Source: Rhipicephalus microplus
Taxonomy: Eukaryota > Arthropoda > Arachnida > Ixodida > Ixodidae
DNA: 64,000 nucleotides
Reading direction: 5' to 3'
NCBI RefSeq assembly: GCF_043290135.1
Contig: NC_134707.1
Coordinates: 68,501,906 to 68,565,905 of the forward strand
Position 1 is the first letter of the stretch. Every line of letters begins with the position of its first letter. The position numbers and the translations under genes were made by a program. Positions 49,013-63,389 of the stretch are shown piece after piece. The notes under the pieces were generated by a model that saw nothing but the letters and a program-made list of their open reading frames with translations, made no database searches and was not told the DNA's origin.

Positions 49013-49126
49013 ATATAATTAGGAATAAAGGAGCACACTTACGAAAATTTGATAATTGTTTACTATACGTTTCGGCCGTGGCACGGCCTTCGTCAGGATT
49101 CATTCTTCCTTTATTCCTAATTATAT
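49013..49126. repeat. Perfect 20-bp inverted repeat around a 74-bp loop
   Basis: The arms 49013-49032 and 49107-49126 are exact reverse complements (ATAATTAGGAATAAAGGA core). The loop contains a second hairpin, GGCCGTG-G-CACGGCC (about 49074-49088). It looks like a MITE or the structured end of a retroelement. Element D is inserted in the AT repeat just beyond the right arm. Confidence 0.8.
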
Positions 49127-49130
49127 ATAT

Positions 49131-49309
49131 TAAAATAGAGGTGTTGTACGTCGAGAAAGGTTCAGACGTAGCTTGGCAAAATGTCCTTTATCAGGCAGGT
49201 CTGGCTAATGGCGAGCGGCGTGCGCGAGCTACTACTGCAGCCACCGATCATCATCGTCTTCTTCGTTGCCAGCAGAGCGTCCGTTACTCAGGTTCATTAA
49301 TTCATTACA
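49131..49309 (-). repeat. Element D 3' LTR (179 bp)
   Basis: Reads TGTAATG...CTATTTTA on the minus strand, again TG...TA like element C. Confidence 0.93.
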
Positions 49310-49322
49310 ATTACTCCCCGCG
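49310..49322 (-). promoter_or_regulatory. Probable polypurine tract of element D
   Basis: The minus strand reads CGCGGGGAGTAAT beside the LTR. The GGGGAG core fits, but the last bases are AT-rich, so it is weaker than those of A and C. Confidence 0.5.
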
Positions 49323-49345
49323 AAATAAGGAGCCATCCTGGCGAC

Positions 49346-52861
<3,516 letters not shown>

Positions 52862-52878
52862 CTACGGAACTGCGGCTG

Positions 52879-54090
52879 TCAGTTTTCCTCTCGAGCGGGG
52901 CTCGTGCGCCGAAGCATCGCGGAGACAGATCGGCGACGGGGTGGTAATGACCGGCGAGAATCGACGGGGCGTCGTGGGGACAATGAGTCGGTGATAGGAG
53001 AAGATGGTCGCTGGGGATTCTGGGCAGCCTGGTAATTTGCAGAATTCCCATGGTCTGGAGGCTGGAAGTTGCGACGGCGACAGTAGCGTGCTATATGTCC
53101 CACGAAACCGCATGCGAAACAGATGGGTCGATTATCCAAGGTGCGCCATGGGTTAACGACAGAAGGTGCAGGGGGCGAAACGGGATGGGGTGCCGTGTAT
53201 GTAGGCAGCGTCGTAGGGTAGGAGGACCCGGTGACCCGGTATGCGCCAGAGACAGGTGGGGCTGGGGGTCTAGCAACGACGGCAGCGTAGGTCAGCGGCG
53301 TAGGGACAGGTGGCGATGGAGGCAGTGCTTGTGTGACCTGTGTCTCAATGACCTGGCGTAGACGTGGGTCTAACGAGGTCACTGGCGCGGATGCTTCGGC
53401 CACAAGAGAAAGCTGACGCGCAACTTCCTCACGAATGAATTGTTTGATTTGGGGGAGTAAGACGGTGTGATCAGCAGCGACGTCGTGTACGAGGGCGGAA
53501 ACTTCAGCCGTATCTTCTGCGGCCCTGCGCGTCGAGACACGCTGCTTACGCAACTCGTCGTACTCCTGACAGAGGTGGACAACATCGGTGACGGTCTGTG
53601 GATTCCTAGCGACGAGCATCTGGAAGGTGTCGTCGTCAACTCCTTTGATGATGTGCTTGATTTTGTCGCGTTCGGTTAGAGATTCATCGACGCGCTTGCA
53701 AAGGGACAAGACATCTTCAATGTAACTCGTAAAGGTCTCGTCCCTGCGCTGGACTGGACTACGGAGACGCTGTTCCGCGCGAAGCCGGCGCACGGCGGGA
53801 CGGCCGAAGACCGCGGAGATGATGGTCTTGAAGGCGGACCAGTTGGTAATTTCGCCTTGGTGGTTCTTGAACCAGAGGCTGGCCACATCAGCGAGGTAAA
53901 AGCGCACGTTTGTGAGCTGGTCGCAGGCGTTCCACTTGTTGGAAGCGCTTACGATTTCGTACTCGACGAGCCAGTCCTCGACGTCTTGTTCATCGTTGCC
54001 GCGAAAGATTGGTGGGTCGCGTTGCCGAGGCGCGCCAGTACAGTACACTGTCGTTGGTGAGGCAGCTTGAGAAGGGCCAGGAGCAGTCAT
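52879..54090 (-). CDS. gag: Element D Gag, intact
   Basis: 403 residues from the ATG at 54090, the first after the PBS. Capsid-like region: [59 protein letters not shown]. Then a proline-rich middle, one perfect zinc knuckle (CFACGFVGHIARYC) and an Arg-rich tail. It ends EEN and TGA at 52879-52881. It is close in plan to element C Gag, and the knuckles are nearly identical. Confidence 0.93.
   Translation of the reverse strand: MTAPGPSQAASPTTVYCTGAPRQRDPPIFRGNDEQDVEDWLVEYEIVSASNKWNACDQLTNVRFYLADVASLWFKNHQGEITNWSAFKTIISAVFGRPAVRRLRAEQRLRSPVQRRDETFTSYIEDVLSLCKRVDESLTERDKIKHIIKGVDDDTFQMLVARNPQTVTDVVHLCQEYDELRKQRVSTRRAAEDTAEVSALVHDVAADHTVLLPQIKQFIREEVARQLSLVAEASAPVTSLDPRLRQVIETQVTQALPPSPPVPTPLTYAAVVARPPAPPVSGAYRVTGSSYPTTLPTYTAPHPVSPPAPSVVNPWRTLDNRPICFACGFVGHIARYCRRRNFQPPDHGNSANYQAAQNPQRPSSPITDSLSPRRPVDSRRSLPPRRRSVSAMLRRTSPAREEN
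52882..52888 (-). promoter_or_regulatory. Predicted -1 frameshift site, element D
   Basis: G GAA AAC TGA in the gag frame: the same heptamer as element C, again directly before the stop. Pol is in the -1 register. Confidence 0.6.
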
Positions 54091-54140
54091 GGTGAACGGT
54101 GAGGGTAGCGTCCGATTGCGAAGTTCCAGGTTGATGGGAA

Positions 54141-54157
54141 CCCCGGCTCCTCCACCA
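54141..54157 (-). promoter_or_regulatory. Primer-binding site of element D, tRNA-Ala type
   Basis: The plus strand reads CCCCGGCTCCTCCACCA, resembling a tRNA-Ala 3' end with CCCCGGC...CTCCACCA. Two bases separate it from the 5' LTR. Confidence 0.7.
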
Positions 54158-54159
54158 CT

Positions 54160-54335
54160 TAAAATAGAGGTGTTGTACGTCGAGAAAGGTTCAGACGTAG
54201 CTTGGCAAAATGTCCTTTATCAGGCAGGTCTGGCTAATGGCGAGCGGCGTGCGCGAGCTACTACTGCAGCCACCGATCATCATCGTCTTCTTCGTTGCCA
54301 GCAGAGCGTCCGTTACTCAGGTTCATTAATTCATT

Positions 54336-54338
<3 letters not shown>
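54160..54338 (-). repeat. Element D 5' LTR (179 bp)
   Basis: Identical to 49131-49309. It abuts (AT)n. Confidence 0.93.

Positions 54339-54421
<83 letters not shown>
54339..54421. repeat. (AT)n microsatellite between elements D and E
   Basis: Pure AT array of about 41 units. It marks both the right edge of D and the broken 5' end of E. Confidence 0.95.
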
Positions 54422-54425
<4 letters not shown>

Positions 54426-54442
54426 TGTGAGCCCACATCACC

Positions 54443-55241
54443 GTGAGCAAACAAGGCAGGCCATTCAATCATGCATTGAGATTCCGGAACGAAAGCGTGA
54501 TGATGTGTGTGGAGGACATGACGAACATTTTCCGTCGCGCAGACCCGGGTAAGGCAGGAGACAAGAACAAGCTGCGGCACCTAATGCGAGAAGTTCAGGA
54601 GCAGCTCTTCACTGGCTTCGTTCGAAGAACCCGAAGACTGTGACGGAGTTTCGACTAAAGCGATGACCATAAAAAGCGTGCGGCAGTAGCGGTCGGCAAT
54701 GTGCGTCCAACATGTCAATGCTGCTTCACCGGTCAGCCCCAGAATACAGTTGCGGGAAGAACATCAGTCTCGAAGGTCTGTGCGACCTCATAAGATCAGT
54801 GGTATGCGACGGGCTGCAAAGGATTTACTGCCCACCTCCACGTACTGCAAGATTCTTCTCCAGCCTCATCAAGAGTAAAGCACAGCAGGCCCTGCAAGTC
54901 CTGCTTTCCAGCGATGGTACCCACCTGTACTGAGGTAGCCTCGATGTGCATCACATTCTGTCGCTGTGAGCAGTTACACTTCTTCACACCACTTCAAACA
55001 GCCTACGTCGCATGATGCATTTCAATCAGTCCAACGAATCCAGCATTTCGGGTATTCACGGCCACTTCCAAGAAAATCAGAATTTCGAAGCACACCGGAC
55101 AGGCGGCTGCTCTGTCACTACTGGGACGAAGCCACACATGTATACTGCAAATACCAACACCAGCGCCTTGGATTTCAGGGTTTGGGCGTGAAGAACCCGA
55201 GGCCAAGGTTTGGCAAAAGACCCGGAGCGATCAAGGTATAG
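54443..55241 (+). pseudogene. Element E gag remnants
   Basis: The first frame parallels element A Gag (RNESVMMCVEDMTNIFRRAD, then KLRHLMREVQEQLFTGFVR). Near 55100-55241 the knuckle region survives as LCHYWDEATHVYCKYQ, in which the second Cys is Trp and His is out of place, followed by QRLGFQGLG as in A. Confidence 0.75.
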
Positions 55242-56133
55242 CTGTCCCAATGGTGGTCGCGGTGACATTCGTGACCACCAACTTTAAGAAGTCCATCTGC
55301 AAATATTCTGAACAAACTAGTGACAGCGCCGGCAGGTTTGCTCAGCCTTAGAGAATAAAACTAACGTTAGAGACCTTCGGCGTCGAAGCCACTAATGAAT
55401 GACATGAGCATGGACCCCTATTAACGTGAGTACGTAGCAGCAGCGATTACGTGACGACCACCCCTGAATTGGGCAGCCAAATTCTTTTGTATTAGTTTGT
55501 AGTGCTCGACGACCACACCACCACAACGCTAGTGCTTATCAGACGCAGGAGCTGACTATTCCATCATGAAGAGAACTATGGTGACGCTTTTAGAGAAAGC
55601 TGCTACAGACCGCGCCACGAAAAAAGGTCCATACAGCCGCGGCCACGTGTATGTAGAGCACGCGAAAGCCGCTTTTCGCTCTGTGGGCCGAAACCTGGAG
55701 GCAGTGTCGCGCTCTAAAATGGTGTGTCAGGAGCAAGCACAGCTTAGTTGTCAGGCTGAGCACGTCAGAACCTGATACTGCCCCAGGGTGTCACCCCGCA
55801 GAGCAAACACCAGCTGTTCGCGTGCTCCACACTGTCTTGGCCGCGGCTGTACACCTGGTGGACACGCCATATTCCTTCCCGCTATGTCCAAGGCTAGAGT
55901 CGGCATTCGCAGACGTGCATTACGCTGCAGCTGCCTTTTACATCCCGACTGCTCCTAAAGCCTAATCCTATGCATTGTCTTGTTGCGTAAATACAGTGCT
56001 ACATTTCACCTCCGAAAGCACACCACCACGTCGTCGACAGAAAGAGCAGCAGAGAATTATGATGACTGCTATTTAGGCATGTTCCGCGTTTCTGGCGACA
56101 TGGAGATGCCCCCATAATTTAGCGTCATAGCTG

Positions 56134-57303
56134 ATGTCGTGTGTGACGAGCTACGTGAGTGGGGCAGTCGCAAAAGGCAACTTGGCACTTTTGTTCACCA
56201 TAGGCGTCGGCACAGCGCACAGCTTGATTACGCTTCGCGAAAGATGGGCGACAGGGCTTGGGAAAACCTTTAGTAATGAGCAGTGCAACTTCTTCGTTGC
56301 ACAGCTATCGCTTTAGCCTACCTCGTTGATGGCGTTGTTGAATGTTTTGCCGCCATGCCGATGAACAGTGAACTACAATCGACATCGCCTGGAGTTTCTA
56401 CAGCTCTTGCAAAAGTGTACATTATTTCAAGCTTTACGGAGCAAAAACGAGCAGCGTAGCAGAAACTGATTGTTAAATTCGAAGAGTGCTTCACTTAATC
56501 ATCGATGGTGCTTGACACACATATTACGAAACACTATATACATCATTGCGCACACCGATGCCTCACCCACAAAGCAACGGCTCCAGTGAGTGTCAGCTGA
56601 ACAACGTGACGCGATGAATGCTCTAGTTGAAAAAAAAATTCCAAGATGATACTAGCCGTCCAATAGTCCGAGGTCAATGCCAGTCATTCCTGTAAAGAAA
56701 AAGGACAAAACGATGCGTTTCTGCGTTGACTAGAAAAAGCCAAATGGCGTGCCCCAAAAGGAAAAAAAAGCGTTTACCTTTTGCGGGGCATCGACAAACC
56801 ACGGCAAACGGGTTTTTTCATTCACACACTTGAAAACGAATACTGGAAGGTTGGGGTTGACGAACAAGACGGCGTAAAAAACCGCTTTTGTCACACAGTA
56901 TGATTTGTATGAATGCAAGGCGCTCCTCTTTGGTATTTTTTTCACACCAGTAACATTTCAAAGAACTATGGACACTGTACATACCCATCTGACGCAAAAC
57001 AGCTGCCTAGTTTACTCGATTATGTTGTCAAAGGACACTTGAAGCCTCACCTTCGAGGAACACTTCGAACGTCTGCTGGCTGTTTTGTAAGCGCACTCCT
57101 CTGTGTACGTTAAGGTGAAACCTAGAAAATACCCCTTCGGCTATAAATATCTCACATTGCTGGGCCAAGTGAGCACAGACAATGTTTCAACTGTTCCCGA
57201 CAAGGCAAGCGTTGCTGCCCTCTTTACAGTTCTCCGGGTTAAGAAAGCAGTACGTTGCTTCTTCGGCATTTGCGCCTACGATCGCCGCTTCACCGCCAAT
57301 CTT
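56134..57303 (+). pseudogene. Element E protease-RT linker and RT remnants
   Basis: YVSGAVAKGNLALLFTIGVG corresponds to element A's DVSDAVIAEANLSLLISRQI. RT traces: MPVIPVKKKDKTMRFCVD (56678-56730), AFVTQYDLYECKALLFGIFF, TPVTFQRTMDTV, then KVKPRKYPFGYKYLTLLGQV and CFFGICAYDRRFTANL. The YLDD box is lost (LVYSIML). Confidence 0.75.
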
Positions 57304-57627
57304 AGGGCCGGAGATCCTTAAGGCGTAGGTCAATCATCACCTGTTTGTATGCGTGCATGTAGTATATACCTCACAGCCTATCCACGAATTGAATGATGAT
57401 GACTGGGGCGAAGCTCGGGAGGGTTTTATTGGCAACGCGTGAATCATCCGCTGGCCGCGTCTATCCGTCGTCTTTCTTCCTGTCCGCCCGTCTCTCTGTT
57501 TGACGCACGGAGTGACAGACGCAAGAAAGCAAGAACGAAGAGAAAGACAGAATAACCAACAGACTGACGGACGCTTCGCCCCACTGATCATTATTCACTT
57601 CGTGGGTAAACCGTGATCTTATTTTCT
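57304..57627. repeat. (GACG)-type repeat, copy 4, with inverted ends, inserted in element E
   Basis: It lies exactly between RT codons reading FTANL and TEPLTHLTREG, which are adjacent in relatives, so it is an insertion. Inner inverted repeats: 57392-57416 (aatgatgatgactggggcga...) and 57571-57598 (cgcttcgccccactgatcat...). The core holds a short degenerate GACG/CGTC array. The right flank matches the other copies (cactgatcattattcac...gtgatcttatttt). Confidence 0.75.
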
Positions 57628-58540
57628 AGGATTACTGAGCCTCTAACTCATCTCACGCGTGAAGGCATACCATTAGTCTGGAATGAAGAATAGAACGCGG
57701 ATTTTATCAATCTACGTGAGCGTGTTTAGGCATCACCAGTTCTCGCTCACTTCGGCAAAGACGCTGGCGCTTCAGTTCCTACCGACCCGAGCAATTGAGG
57801 CCTCGGTGCCGTCCATGTTCAACATAAAAAGGCACCGAGCGAGTAAAAGCTTACGCCAACCATCACCTATCTCGCGCCGAGGTGAACTGTTCCACCACAG
57901 GGAAGGAGGGCTTCACAGTAGTGTAGACCACCATGAAATTCAGGCGTTATCTGAACGGTCGTTCTTTTCAGCTAGTGACCAATCATTGCATATTCTTTAA
58001 TTGTAAGCGAATTTACGAGACGAGTCTGGTCATCTGGCACGATAGACACTTCGTTCGCAAGAATTTGACCTTACCATCGTCTTCCATTGTTGTCTGGTGC
58101 ATCTACGGGAGTTTGTGAACATTACAATAAACATGAAAGCGGCTTCCTGAATGCCTTCACTGCAACTGATGTGATCACACGACAACACGACGACGTCGAG
58201 ATTCGCGCAATCATTCAAAATCTAAAAGCTTGACAGATGGCACGCCTGCGCATCTCACAACAACACACTGCAGATGCACGCTGCTATAATATTCGTCATT
58301 GCCTGGTCGAATATCATCAAGGAGGTCTAGTTTGGTTATGGACCCCCGTTCGCCGCGAAGTGTTGGCTGAAGAGCTCGTGTGTCCAAACTTCAGACCCTA
58401 CAAAGTGGTGCGTCGCGTGAGTGACGTGAATCATAAAGTTGTCCCAAATGGTACCATGCCACCCTAGCGTCGAAAGCACTCTCAAAAAATTTCTCACGTT
58501 GTACGTCTCAAGCCGTACTTCACACGTTAATGCGACCATG
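57628..58540 (+). pseudogene. Element E RNase H and integrase C-terminus remnants
   Basis: TEPLTHLTREGIPLVWN resumes RT/RNase H after the inserted repeat. FRRYLNGRSFQLVTNHC equals the RNase [18 protein letters not shown] block with the catalytic Asp replaced by Asn. After an internal deletion the integrase C-terminus follows (58237-58467: QHTADARCYNIRHCLVEYH and RPYKVVRRVSDVNHKVVPNG), ending in RLKPYFTR. Confidence 0.75.
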
Positions 58541-58711
58541 TCAAGGCATAATTTTTTTCGTCTTAAATGTACCCACAGTATGTTTCTTTGGTTTTGTTTG
58601 GTTTATGCGCCAGCATTTGGGTAAGCAGCAGGGTGGTGCTTTTAGAAGGCAAAGGTCCACATGGTCTAGGGACATCCCGCGTCCTTCCTGCGACGTAGCC
58701 AGCCTAGCTTA

Positions 58712-58714
58712 ATC

Positions 58715-58763
<49 letters not shown>

Positions 58764-58820
58764 TGGCCGCTTCGTCTCACCCATGAATATTAACTCCGGA
58801 GATATGGTGTGATTTTTTCG
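58712..58820 (+). repeat. (CAGA)n with the family right flank, copy 5
   Basis: A perfect CAGA array (58720-58764) joins the flank ccgcttcgtctcaccc...ggtgtgatttttt. The pure array suggests recent re-expansion. Confidence 0.8.
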
Positions 58821-58968
58821 TGTTGATGATTAATGCCACCTGCTCTTAACTGCAGCGAGCACGAGCTTGCATCCAGGAGAAACAAACGAAGAAGTCGTGT
58901 GAGACAGCGCGCACTCTCGCTCAGTCTTTTTGGTTGTGTAGTCTTCTTGACTTGCGTCTCTGTGACTA

Positions 58969-59131
<163 letters not shown>

Positions 59132-59210
59132 GAGGTAAGCGTGTCTTTATTGAACTGTTTTGCCAGGAGTCTCTCCTTTTGATACTTATGCTGTTCGTTG
59201 TTCCCCTCAG

Positions 59211-59291
59211 CTATGAATAACCCGCTTTATCTTCTGCTGGGAAACACGAATTTGGAGAGGGTGTACAAGCCTCTTCCTGCTATTCCAGCAG
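59211..59291 (+). CDS. Candidate host-gene exon (81 nt, phase 1-1)
   Basis: The acceptor is strong (gctgttcgttgttcccctcag) and the donor is GCAG|gtatgt, close to consensus. In the frame carried from the previous candidate exon it reads [20 protein letters not shown] then LPAIPA, without a stop. It enters and leaves in phase 1. Not recognised as a domain. If linked to 23858-23923 the intron is about 35 kb and holds elements B to E, both 2.4-kb repeats and the LINEs. It could instead belong to a separate gene. Confidence 0.5.
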
Positions 59292-60053
59292 GTATGTATT
59301 GCCTATTTCCGGTACTTTACAGTGTAAATACGTTGGTCGAGAGAGTATTATGCTACATATCATAAGCCAGGAAAAGACTACATTAAACGACAGAGCATAG
59401 AGTGCTCATCGTGTAAATCTGCCTATTTTTCTCACAGCATGACCATGTCATGCTGTAGCATTTCGAAGAGAAGACTGCTTCGCAATGCTGTGTCAATGTA
59501 GTCAATAGTAAGAAGAAGCAACGAGTACTTAACTGTTATAGTATATTTGGTTCACGCGGATTCATTTTCATAGACGGAGTTGATTCGACTGGAAACATAC
59601 CCGTCAAAGGGTCAAAGCCTAGATGTAGCAGGTGAATTAGAATATGTAGGCAGGTGTTTCATCTATAAGGAATGTTGTATTGCTCCGAGCGATATTGTGT
59701 TGTAGTAAGACTGATTAACTGATATATGACAGGCCTAATACCTGACGTTGCTTAAGAAAAAGAATTTTTCCATTTTTACCTAAATGCAAAGCAACAGTTG
59801 TAAAATTATTTTCAGTGTAATTACTAGAAGTAATGACTTTCTTAATGCAGAGGTTAGGCATTTACTAATGGGTAACCAAAAGAGACACGACGAAGCACTG
59901 TTCAGTATCAAGATACATAGTTTTAATATACCAAGAGATATAAGTGTTTGGAAGGAAGGAAGGTATATTATTCGATAGAGCTAGAGATTATTAAACGTGC
60001 GTATTTCTCATGAACACGTTCTCAAATGACGAGTCATTTTCAATTCACCCCAG
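59292..60053. other. Putative intron; nothing recognised
   Basis: AT-rich sequence with no repeat signature between two candidate exons. Confidence 0.4.
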
Positions 60054-60083
60054 GTGCATGTTCTCTTTCACTATCTCACGCAG
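60054..60083 (+). CDS. Possible 30-nt micro-exon (phase 1-1)
   Basis: Acceptor caattcaccccag and donor GCAG|gtatgt flank 30 nt that keep the phase-1 frame (ACSLSLSHA). It would be optional, since skipping it preserves frame. A segment this small could arise by chance. Confidence 0.25.
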
Positions 60084-60354
60084 GTATGTAATATCTGGTT
60101 TACCATCCCTAAGTGAATGCGTATACAGATGAATGGGTATGAAGACTAGAAAAAAAAACGAAATGCAGGCAGCACGTGATGGTGGGTGGAGCGGCGCATA
60201 GTAACATTCCCTGTGCAAACATTTCCCTGAGCTGGGTGCGATGTACCAAGCAGTGTTTTAAAATGGTTTCCGAAAAATATTTCACTTATTCCACTTTTTC
60301 AAATTAGCTTGCGATTGTGCACTTTTGTGCTTAGTCTCACTTCGCTAAACCCAG

Positions 60355-60431
60355 GTCCACAACGTGACAGCGATATGGAACCAGCTGAGAACTTGACGAA
60401 ACGAGAGCTCTATGCTCGGTGGGTGACATGA
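60355..60431 (+). CDS. Candidate host-gene exon, possibly terminal
   Basis: Acceptor ctaaacccag. The phase-1 frame gives PQRDSDMEPAENLTKRELYA and an Arg. There is either a donor at CTCG|gtgggt (60418/60419) or, read through, a stop TGA at 60429-60431 after WVT. The segment is acidic then basic and has an NLT sequon and a dibasic KR. No domain recognised. Confidence 0.42.
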
Positions 60432-61619
60432 AACACCAGATTATATGTCATATCATTCAAAATGCAAGCAAAGCCTTATTATTTTGCGCATCTTGAGATC
60501 AGAAGTGTCACAATTGCTAAAAACAGCAGGAAAATAAGTGAGCACAGAACACACGTGCGAGGCGCAAGAAATAATGCAAATCCTTCAGTTACGTGTTTTA
60601 GTATGGAGTAAGCAGTGGGTCACGTTATTTTTTCTTCATTTTTAAGTACCATTCACTGTCAAAAAAGGATGGATAGAATAGACTGTCTGCGGCTCTTAGT
60701 CACTGCTGACGCCCCTGACTGGCACACACTCGTCACCGCAACAAGTATTGGCCTCCCTGGTGTTGTAACTGGCCAGTAATTTAAGTAAGCCTGAAATCTG
60801 AAAGATTGACCCACAAAAAGCTTTGCTTGTTTTAAAATAATATTCTAGCTGATTTTTTGAACATTGTATATGCAGCAATGCGAACCCAGAATTGTGGTTT
60901 TCTATGTACCCTGCTCTGAAGAAAAGAATTTTTTTGCATTTAGGTTAAGCAGCAGTTTATAGTAGATTGTTTGAATGAATGGGGAAAAAATAATGAACTC
61001 GTAGTTGCACACAAGAAAAATTCAGCTCCTGTCACCAAAACTTGACCAATGCTTTTCAGCTTATTGTAAGTAAAGTGACTTCTGCTTTAAGAATTTGAAA
61101 GGAATACAGTCGCCGCCAAGTGCGCTGTTTCGTTTTAAGTCTTGTTTTCGCTCTGTGAGATACAAGTGTGCCACGACCATAGCAGATCTTTTGTCCACCC
61201 CGCATCTAAAGCCAGGCCTTTTTCGACTTGATTACCAGTAAACGTGTACCTAATATACGCAGCAGGCGTAAGCGGCCGCTCCGTATTCACATCAAGAAGC
61301 TTGACCAAAGGAGTTACTTCATTAGTACTATTATAATGTATCAGTTTGGCACGTTGCTGTTTTTGAACTTCTAAAAACAAAGCCCTTGCTTCTATGAGCA
61401 CTTAGCGGTCATCATAAAGTATATAATATCAGTAGAAAATATGATAACAATGATTTCAAGGAGGCTTCCGCTTTCAAAGTCTCAGAGAGTTCATAGCACT
61501 ACAGCTGTCTATTCTGTGATGACCTCTAATATGTCCCACGCAGCAATTTCCTACTTTTAAGGTCTCAAGCGCTTTGTTTGGTAGGTACGTGTTAGAATGT
61601 GCTTGATGCTGGCCAAACC
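60432..61619. other. No gene recognised
   Basis: AT-rich sequence up to the 5' region of the final LINE. Acceptor-like sites occur (61066, 61560), but none leads to a convincing exon. Confidence 0.4.
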
Positions 61620-62309
61620 TTTCCGCGCATCTTACACTCTGCAGGGCCGTCTGCGTACGCAGGCTTTTGGTGTGTAGCGACACCAAGGACCCAAGCTAAC
61701 GAGAGGTTTCGACCCTCGCCCATGCCTAGCCATGCCTGGCTGAGGCGTGTCCGGGGCAATGGGGATCCTGGGGGCTGAGCTGACGCTGAGTGCTTGGACC
61801 TTTCGGGCTCCTCGGCAGAGGCAACACACCCCTTTGGCCCCGGCATCACCTAGACGGCGCCTCTAGGCTGACCCCCCCCTAGGGGAAATAGGCAGTCGCC
61901 TTTTCCTATCTCTCTTTCTTTACATCTTCTTCTTTATCTCTCACTTTTTATCTTTCCTTTCATCTTCCCATTTCCATTCACTTCCAAATTTCCTGGTGGC
62001 GAGGGCTAACCCTGTGTAGTCACCCAACCTTGGGTAGTTATCTTTGGTTATAGCGGCGATGCATGGCTGGCGTCTCCAAGTGTTTGTTTCAACCTTGTGG
62101 CATCCCTTTGTTGGGCTCGGTGGTGGGTGGCCACCATCGCTGCTGAATCCAAAATGTTTCTTATATAAAAGTCTTTTCCCGCACTCCCTGATCGCCACCT
62201 GCAAAGGTGGCGCACCGATGACAGCTTCTTTTGTGCACAGCCAAAACGGACCTTCCCGAAGTACCATGTAGTTCATAGCCAGAATAAAAAGAAAACAGTC
62301 CGATCTAAT

Positions 62310-63360
62310 TAACCATTTATTGTCTCAAAAACGCTCACAGATGCAATTGACCCTGGCTATAAAGTTACAATTATGGGGAATGTCGATCTCCTTCTAGAAA
62401 ATCGCAACCAGGCTCAGTACGAGAAGCTCTCAAAACTTGTGTCATTTGATAACATCCCAGTACCAGTGGGCCCACATAGGTTGATGAACACAGTGCGTGG
62501 CATCATATATGATGATCTCCTGGAGCTATCTTAAAGTGAATTGTGCAAAGGCTGGCAGGAACAAAATGTAGTGAAAGTACAAACAACAACAATCAGGCGA
62601 GATATTATACAAACCTCAACAAAGCACATCATAGTCACCTTCGGTAAAAGCAACCTTCCTGACTACATTGAAACGGGTTACTGTAAGCTTCATGTAGGAC
62701 TTTAAATGCCGGATCCTCGCCATTGTTTCAAGTGTCCGCGCATCGGACATGGATTCCAAACGTGCAGCGGGCACGCTAGTGGCGCGAAGTGCGCATCTTG
62801 TGAACATCTATCTAAAAATTACACTTCAGAAGCCTGTTGCACTAACTGTGAAGGAGATCATGCTGCCTACTTTCCGATCATGCCCTGCGTGGAAAGGAGA
62901 GAAACAAATATTATAACTTAAGGTTAAGTTCATCCTGTCATTTCAAGAGGCACGTCAAGGGTTTTCTGCACAAAACAATTCTGAACCTCGCTTCGACGAA
63001 ATGGCGAACCTAGGCACCGTGCCCAATTTTTCGGTACCCGCGAGATTCACAACAAGTGTGACTGCGGTTGTGCCAGAAGCGCCTCCGACTGGAGCAGCCT
63101 GCACTGCCTTGCCGCTTGTTCAAAAGGGCCAGCAGACTTCAGAGTCTGCTGGATCCCGGACCAGTGCAAGAGCAGTCAGGGCCGAAACTGCCATGAACAT
63201 GTCTGCCAAGCAGGCACCATCCGCCACCTCGGCAGTGGTGGTGGACACAATCCAAACTCCTCCAGCACCCCAGACGCCGAAGGAAAGTCGCAGCTCTCTG
63301 GAGCTAAACAAGAAACAGAAGTCCTGCATTACACGGCCCCCAACAGCCCTTGTAACCTAA
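62310..63360 (+). pseudogene. LINE ORF1 (nucleic-acid-binding, CCHC), degenerate
   Basis: N-terminal part readable from about 62330 (NVDLLLENRNQAQYEKLSKL). TAA occurs after LLELS (about 62532-62534) and after CKLHVGL (about 62703-62705). The zinc-knuckle region follows: CFKCPRIGHGFQTC is a good CCHC, CASCEHLSKNYTSEAC and CTNCEGDHAAYFPIMPC are altered. The C-terminal half (63001-63360) is Ala/Pro/Ser-rich. It would coat LINE RNA. Confidence 0.78.
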
Positions 63361-63389
63361 GGCAGCGTTTCTGTACACACAGCGCCTAA

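Larger units (their letters stand above)
54430..58640 (+). mobile_element. Element E: degenerate relative of element A (plus strand)
   Basis: No LTRs were found, and the 5' end is lost at the (AT)n tract. Landmarks in order match element A: Gag (54443-54643), decayed knuckle (about 55110), protease-RT linker (56134-56316), RT (56700-57303), RNase H (about 57940-58000), integrase C-terminus (58237-58540). Stops and frameshifts occur every few tens of codons. It is interrupted by a repeat at 57304-57627, and most of the integrase is deleted. Confidence 0.8.
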
